Below, in pieces: positions 6,404 to 10,192 of a stretch of DNA of 10,192 nt; the first letter of the stretch is position 1; every line of letters starts with the position of its first letter. A program made the translations under genes and the position numbers. The DNA comes from Euperipatoides rowelli (taxonomy: Eukaryota; Onychophora; Udeonychophora; Euonychophora; Peripatopsidae), in assembly GCA_003024985.2 (NCBI GenBank), contig PXIH01S0025605.1. One strand, given 5' to 3'. The notes under the pieces are model-generated. The model made no database searches, was not told the DNA's origin, and was given only the letters and a program-made list of their open reading frames with translations.

Positions 6404-7234
6404 AGGACAACATATTAAATAAAGATAATACTCAAGCAGGACATAATGGGTTATATAAAAAAAATTCCTATATTATCAATAAGAAAGGTGAAATAAAACT
6501 ATTATCAATACAACTTGAAAACTTCAAAATAATAAACAGTGATCAAGCCAGTGAGGTAAATGATCTTTAAAAAAAGCTTAAGCTACAAAGCTTGTCAAAA
6601 AAAGACAAACTTTTGGAATACATTACATTGTTTGAAAGATACACAAGTCAGAAAAATGATTTAAAGAAATTATCAATGATTACTTTTTCAAAAAAAAAAA
6701 AAAATCAATATCTGCAAACATTTTTTCAATAAGGATTGATAACAGTACAATCTAAAACCAAGAAATGATTGATTATGTTTTCAATTTCTACCATAATAAA
6801 ATTACACTAAACAAAATTCCAGGAAATTTCTATCAGGTAATACAGCAATGGCTAATTAAAACACCTGAAAAAAGATCAATTGAATTTCTAAATCACAGAT
6901 AAATTAATCTTGCATGACAGTAAGCAAGTTAACAAAAGGTCTAGTTCTGGCCGACTGGCCTAAAATGTTTTTTGTCAAATTTGAAGATAAACAACTTAAT
7001 GATATTCAATATAAGAATTATATTTTTCAGTGACATTTTATACTAAAATTGAAGAATAATTATAATAGTGAAAATGATATCACACTGATCAATCCCATAA
7101 CCATGCTAAACTTAGATATGAAAATCTATGTAAAAATAATCCTAAATAATATTAGTAATCATATTAAAGAAATAAAATTTCCAAATGAATTCATAATAAA
7201 TTATAAATCCATCCATGATGCTCTTCCACTTTTC
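6404..7234 (+). pseudogene. Decayed LINE RT gene, 5' part
   Basis: From about 6404 to 6732 one + frame stays readable with a single TAA at about 6572. It gives a lysine-rich, helical sequence (LEYITLFERYTSQKNDLKKL) of the sort found before LINE RT domains. After several frame changes, the frame at 7049-7234 gives INPITMLNLDMKIYVKII and later KSIHDALPLF. These correspond to the RT fingers motif of non-LTR retrotransposons (x-RPI-x-LLN-x-D-x-KI-x-x-KI) and the following G/R-SI-x-D motif. The pattern is nearest to Tx1/L1-like RTs from memory. The Arg of RPI is changed to Asn and many stops intervene, so it is dead. It is interrupted at 7234 by Merlin and continues at 9056. The 5' end of the LINE is not identified. 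Confidence 0.65.
7227..7234. repeat. Merlin target-site duplication, left copy
   Basis: CACTTTTC lies immediately before the left terminal repeat and is repeated exactly at 9048-9055. An 8-bp duplication is typical of Merlin elements (8-9 bp). Confidence 0.93.
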
Positions 7235-7267
7235 GGTCAGAATCCGTTAGCTGCCCACCACTATTTT
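7235..7267 (+). repeat. Merlin terminal inverted repeat, left
   Basis: GGTCAGAATCCGTTAGCTGC followed by CCACCACTATTTT. It is the exact reverse complement of 9015-9047; symmetry is lost at 7268. Confidence 0.95.
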
Positions 7268-7275
7268 GCGGAAGA

Positions 7276-7373
7276 ATATTAAATCTGTTGAACAAACTAT
7301 ACATCGCATACTAAAAGACACAAAACGTCTTTTAGCAAACGATCTGGTATAGTTTATTCACCAGATTTAATAT
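7276..7373 (+). repeat. 98-bp nested hairpin just inside the Merlin left end
   Basis: The outer arms 7276-7302 and 7347-7373 are inverted copies of 27 bp with two mismatches (ATATTAAATCTG at one edge, CAGATTTAATAT at the other). A second, perfect 9-bp stem CTAAAAGAC/GTCTTTTAG (7311-7319, 7327-7335) sits inside, around a 7-base loop; ATCG/CGAT can add pairing between the two stems. There is no copy at the right end. It could be a nested palindromic insertion, a transposase or host factor target, or a source of hairpin RNA. Confidence 0.85.
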
Positions 7374-7980
7374 CCCTCCACAAATTTGCAGTGAGATAGA
7401 GGAAAATTTCAACCTTCTGTAAAAGTTATGAAAAGGTCGTGTTTTCCTGTAAACAACGTAGTGACTATTATCTTCTACCAAGTTATCAAAGAAAAAAAAT
7501 AATGTGTTTATATGATCGTAATATTAAAACAATGCATAAAAATTGAAATTAGCCATCTAAATTATAGTATTATGGAGATATTTATACAACTTATTCTAAA
7601 CAATATTTATCATTTTAAATTTTTTAAAATTAAGAAACTATAATATAATAAATTTAATATTTTTTAAAATAAATAAAAACTAAAACTAAATCACAAAATA
7701 GAAACGAAATAGCAATTCAGCCACCAAGCGGCGAGAAATTAAACTATAATTGCCGGCGTAATTAAAATATTTTATTTTTTATACAATATTAATGTGTTTA
7801 TTTTTTTTTATTTTAACATATCCAAACTTTACCACTCCCCTGAACCCTAACTACTACTACATATAAAATACACTAAACATCCAACCCTAAAATATTAAAA
7901 TAAACAATACAATTTGTTGGGAAATTCAAATATTTTTTTAATCAATTTTAATTCAATTTAAGAAAAAAATTTCAAACATT
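7374..7980 (-). other. Merlin 3' non-coding region
   Basis: AT-rich DNA lies between the transposase C-terminus and the hairpin. On the minus strand, AATAAA (complement of 7797-7802) about 180 bp after the natural stop could serve as a polyadenylation signal. A small CpG-bearing island, CCACCAAGCGGCGAGAAATT through GCCGGCG at about 7720-7758, stands out from the AT-rich surroundings and is not explained. Confidence 0.5.
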
Positions 7981-8857
7981 TTAAGTAAGTGGCCAATAAC
8001 TTCCAATATCAGCAAAATAACTGAAAACATTTTCACTGGTAAGTAATCATTGTCTCCACATAAACTCACATAAATAGCTGTCGATTAAATGTGAAGATGT
8101 CCCAAAATGCTTACGGAAAAGACTCTTAGCTACTCCCCACATGCGTTCAACAATATTAGGATCAATAAAATTACTATGATTCACTGTTAAATGTTCGTAA
8201 TTTTTATTTGTATTCCCATTATAAGCAGGCCATTGGTCAGATATAATAATTGACCCAGGGGCAATATGGTTCACAACAATAGGAAGTAGATACTCAGAAG
8301 AACGATTATCAACAGTAAAGAGAAACACTTGTTTAGACTCTCGATAAATCCCTCCAAATAATAATTGTTGAGTAATAAGACACCCAACATTAGACTTACA
8401 TTTTGGAAATAAAGATTCATCAATTTCAACGGTCAACCCCGGTCCGCCAATTACCGATGGAGAAGCCAAGAGTTAACAGCACACACCTCTTGCAAATAAT
8501 TATTCCAATCCACTACTGTAATAAGATTGATACCAATTTCTCTCTCGCAAAATTTAAGAGAAGTATATTTATAACTCCAAGCATAAATAAAAAACAAGCT
8601 TTAGAAAAAGATAATCTAGAAGTATTAAACCATGATCCTGTATGTAATTTAATATCTTCAGGGCAACTTTGCTTACTGCAACGCCATCATTCACATCCTT
8701 CAACACGTAAAACCATATTATGTCCCAAATTACACTGTTTGCTTTTAAGTAAAATATTAGCATTTTGGAATATACGGATAACATTAATCTTACATTTCAT
8801 AACTTCATAAATTTTGCCTAAATTAGAAGGCAACTGCACCGACATCACTTGAGCCAT
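7981..8857 (-). pseudogene. Merlin transposase pseudogene
   Basis: The gene would encode a DDE transposase that cuts and joins the element's own terminal repeats in the nucleus. It reads from ATG at 8857 (MAQVMS) to TAA at 7981, about 290 codons, near the usual size for the family. The N-terminal part has a C-x-x-GH-x-M-x-LR zinc-finger-like motif followed by WRC and a second Cys. Next comes a SRLSFSKACFLF-like helix region, then TVVDWNNYLQEVC in a second frame. In the third frame, the ISXO2-like domain runs from 8469 to 8050: IGGPGLTVEIDES, FGGIYRES, ISDQWPAY and NIVERMWGVAK, then CEFMWRQ. Likely catalytic residues are Asp in EIDES, Asp in ISDQW and Glu in IVERMW, all present. Lesions are TGA at 8687-8689, a frameshift near 8550, another near 8460 and TGA at 8047-8049 after FMWRQ, with readable tail codons beyond. 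The segment between FIDP and NIVE appears about six residues shorter than the family pattern (G-AHTQ). Confidence 0.93.
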
Positions 8858-9014
8858 TACAATAACAGAAATGAATAATGAAAAAATAGTCCATCAATAA
8901 ATTAAATACGAAATAAATGCAAATTATTTATTCAAATTATTTAAATGTATAATATGTTTACAGAATGCTTAACAGCATTAATAAACTAATAAATAACAGA
9001 AAACTAAATAAAAA
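8858..9014 (-). other. Merlin 5' leader
   Basis: This is AT-rich DNA between the right terminal repeat and the transposase ATG, where the promoter and 5' UTR would lie on the minus strand. No clear TATA box can be singled out against the AT-rich background. Confidence 0.45.
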
Positions 9015-9047
9015 AAAATAGTGGTGGGCAGCTAACGGATTCTGACC
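9015..9047 (-). repeat. Merlin terminal inverted repeat, right
   Basis: AAAATAGTGGTGGGCAGCTA followed by ACGGATTCTGACC, the exact reverse complement of the left repeat. Its outer edge is fixed by the adjoining target duplication. Confidence 0.95.
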
Positions 9048-9055
9048 CACTTTTC
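9048..9055. repeat. Merlin target-site duplication, right copy
   Basis: CACTTTTC, identical to 7227-7234. Confidence 0.93.
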
Positions 9056-9611
9056 TACTCAACAATTCCATACAATAAAATTAACAAGTTAAAAAAGTAG
9101 GTTTAACCTTTTGTGTTTTCTGGGATGCCTTTGATAGTGTATCACACCCCTTCTTAGTGAAGAAGGTTATAAACATCTTTGGTTGAGGAAATACATCTAT
9201 GGCGATAATTAACTATTTGATAAATAAAGTCATTTTGCCTAAGATTGGAAATAGGTAAAATGAGCTTATGGTGATATTCCACAAGGTTCTTTTCTGACAT
9301 TATGTTTTGCATATATGTCAATAACTTCACTAAGTAAAATTAAAAACCTTAACATTGGTATTCAAATACCACTGAAACTATTAATGTGTCCAATAGCATA
9401 TCTTGATGGTATAGTATTTTTTGTCAATGACATAGTATGTCAATCTTATAATTGATACATTAAAGCAATTTAAAAGAAAAACAACATCTGAACTAAATTT
9501 ACAAAACTCTGTGATACTCAACCCATATAATAATAGAGTGGTAACGGATATGACTGAGGCAATACCTGAAAATATTTGGGAATGTCATACCTATATGTTA
9601 AGACAACAGTA
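9056..9611 (+). pseudogene. Decayed LINE RT gene, 3' part
   Basis: This continues the reverse transcriptase interrupted at 7234. The frame from 9112 gives CVFWDAFDSVSHPFLVKKVI, which corresponds to RT motif A and the following helix (AFD-x-V-x-H-x-x-L). It is followed by IFG and INYL, as in LINE RTs. Motif C is at 9396-9410, where AYLDG replaces the expected Y-x-DD, so the active site is lost. After it, LKQFKRKTTSELNLQNSVIL (about 9459-9518) fits the thumb-side motif F-x(4)-SG-L-x-N-x-x-KS. It ends at TAA 9609-9611. Stops at TGA (after IFG) and TAA (after IGNR) and frame changes show long decay. The LINE 3' end is not seen; the Gypsy LTR starts 53 bp later. Confidence 0.7.
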
Positions 9612-9664
9612 AGAAATATCCAAAATAACTTTACGCATTGTTTATACATATTGAATATGCAAAG

Positions 9665-9894
9665 TGTAGTGTATTAATTACATACAGTAATTAAAGACAG
9701 CCTAATATATATTCTATATACAGGCCACATGCAAATGTATTGTGTGCATGCAACAATATATTAGATTGTTGTTATGTTCTGTAACTGAGCTAAGAGCTCT
9801 AATGTTGTAATCCCCAGTTTAATAAATGTTCTAGTTCTTATAAGCTTGTGATGATCATTTGAGAGAACCAACAGACACACAGCAGGATATAACA
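9665..9894 (+). mobile_element. 5' LTR of a Gypsy-type retrotransposon
   Basis: The proposed 230-bp LTR begins TGTAGTGTATTAATTACA and ends GGATATAACA, giving the usual TG...CA ends with a TGT/ACA inverted pair. The primer binding site starts two bases after its end. It contains a TATATATTCTATATA string (9706-9720) as a possible TATA region and AATAAA at 9821-9826 as the poly(A) signal. An 8-bp inverted repeat, TTAATTAC/GTAATTAA, lies at 9674-9694. The left boundary is inferred from the TG rule because the matching 3' LTR lies beyond the window. Confidence 0.72.
9821..9826 (+). promoter_or_regulatory. LTR polyadenylation signal
   Basis: A canonical AATAAA lies 68 bp before the LTR end, in the usual R/U5 region. 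Confidence 0.55.
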
Positions 9895-9895
9895 G

Positions 9896-9909
9896 TGGCG
9901 ATGAGTTTG
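9896..9909 (+). promoter_or_regulatory. Primer binding site, tRNA-Ser-like
   Basis: TGGCGATGAGTTTG begins with TGG, the complement of the tRNA CCA tail, and matches TGGCGACGAGGATG, the complement of the 3' end of animal tRNA-Ser(GCU), at 11 of 14 positions. One mismatch is a C-to-T change at a CpG. Its position directly after the LTR fixes the LTR 3' end. Confidence 0.75.
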
Positions 9910-9936
9910 ATTAGTTTTCATTTTTTTTAAAAAAAA

Positions 9937-10192
9937 ATGAATAATAAATTCTCAAGCTTCGATCCAATCAGGATGACCTGGACTAGATATTCAGAACAAT
10001 TAAATTTTTTTAATTGCTAATGATGTTAAGAAAGAGAAGATAATTCCTACAATTTTAACATGTATTGGGGATAAAACATATAGCTTATTATGTGATGTAG
10101 TTGCTCCTATGAAGCCAGCAGAAAAATCTCTAGATGAGATTATCGAAATTTTAGAACAGCATTATTCTCCATGACCTCTAGCTAGACTAGAA
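9937..10192 (+). pseudogene. Gypsy gag, 5' part, broken and cut by window end
   Basis: Gag would form the particle that packages the element's RNA in the cytoplasm. The frame from ATG 9937 includes FSSFDPIR and WTRYSEQLNFF, matching the usual Gypsy Gag start (F-x-FDP then W-x-x-Y-x-E-x-L-x-x-FF). A one-base slip near 10003-10012, in a T run, moves the rest to another frame, which reads IANDVKKEK, then CIGDKTYSLLCDVVAPMKPA and LEQHYSP. The L/I-G-x-x-TY-x-LL-x-D-x-x-P-x-KP motif is diagnostic for this Gag family. An in-frame TGA at 10172-10174 follows HYSP. Together these lesions make the copy non-functional as read. Confidence 0.85.

Larger units (their letters stand above)
7235..9047 (-). mobile_element. 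Complete Merlin DNA transposon (inactive)
   Basis: This 1,813-bp element has 33-bp terminal inverted repeats without a mismatch (7235-7267 and 9015-9047), both starting GGTCAGAATCCGTTAGCTGC, and an exact 8-bp target duplication CACTTTTC. Inside is a minus-strand gene for an IS1016/ISXO2-like DDE transposase (7981-8857). Merlin is the eukaryotic superfamily related to the bacterial IS1595/IS1016 group, and it occurs in many invertebrates. The element sits inside a LINE reverse transcriptase: the RT frame reads up to the duplication and resumes after it. The transposase is broken, so any movement at this stage needed an enzyme from another copy. Confidence 0.95.

Noticed and set aside
6386-6404. 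Splice-acceptor-like pyrimidine tract ending in TAG before coding-like sequence
   Set aside because: AT-rich DNA often yields such tracts, and the downstream sequence fits a LINE better than a host exon; no donor or upstream exon was found.
7799-7900. CCCTAA-containing strings resembling telomeric repeat
   Set aside because: Only isolated ACCCTAA units occur, with no tandem array.
8569-8784. 71-codon minus-strand ORF upstream of the DDE domain
   Set aside because: It is the wrong frame of the Merlin N-terminus. The adjacent frame from 8857 shows the Cys/His motif and the helix region expected of the family.
8403-8810. 135-codon plus-strand ORF over the Merlin gene
   Set aside because: It is antisense to the transposase. 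The minus strand carries the recognisable DDE and zinc-finger-like motifs.

Overview
The window looks like repeat-dominated, intergenic DNA from an animal (metazoan) nuclear genome, most likely an invertebrate or another AT-rich lineage. It is strongly AT-rich, has no long intact ORF, no bacterial operon layout and no convincing host gene. What can be recognised are eukaryotic transposable elements in various states of decay. The species cannot be named from this sequence.

Layout. 1-600 is AT-rich with no gene. 601-876 is a polypurine GGGA/GGTAG satellite with a G-quadruplex candidate. 877-1524 is again empty. 1525-5540 is a large inverted-repeat structure: two arms of about 1.06 and 1.09 kb (1525-2579 and 4451-5540) around a 1.9 kb centre. 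The arms are not simple. They carry, in mirrored order, a terminal block resembling ETS, CRE and YY1 sites, a CArG-like palindrome, TATCGATA-rich DNA, two sets of three 27-bp units built on TCCCAGCATGCA, and a 166-bp tandem duplication. The centre holds a tRNA-like (SINE-like) sequence, a possible Gypsy RT-linker remnant, a lone third copy of the outer terminus, and a hAT-like end. 5541-6403 is featureless.

6404-9611 is a decayed LINE-type reverse transcriptase gene on the + strand. It is split by a complete Merlin DNA transposon (7235-9047) with 33-bp perfect terminal inverted repeats, a perfect 8-bp target-site duplication (CACTTTTC) and a minus-strand transposase pseudogene (7981-8857) broken by two TGA stops and two frameshifts. 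From 9665 to the window end lies the 5' end of a Gypsy-type LTR retrotransposon: a 230-bp LTR, a tRNA-Ser-like primer binding site and a broken gag.

The nesting gives a relative order: the LINE came first, Merlin landed inside its RT domain, and the Gypsy element begins just past the last readable LINE codons. No element here appears able to move by itself. The most unusual object is the 4-kb inverted repeat, which resembles a non-coding foldback element whose arms are packed with promoter-type motifs.
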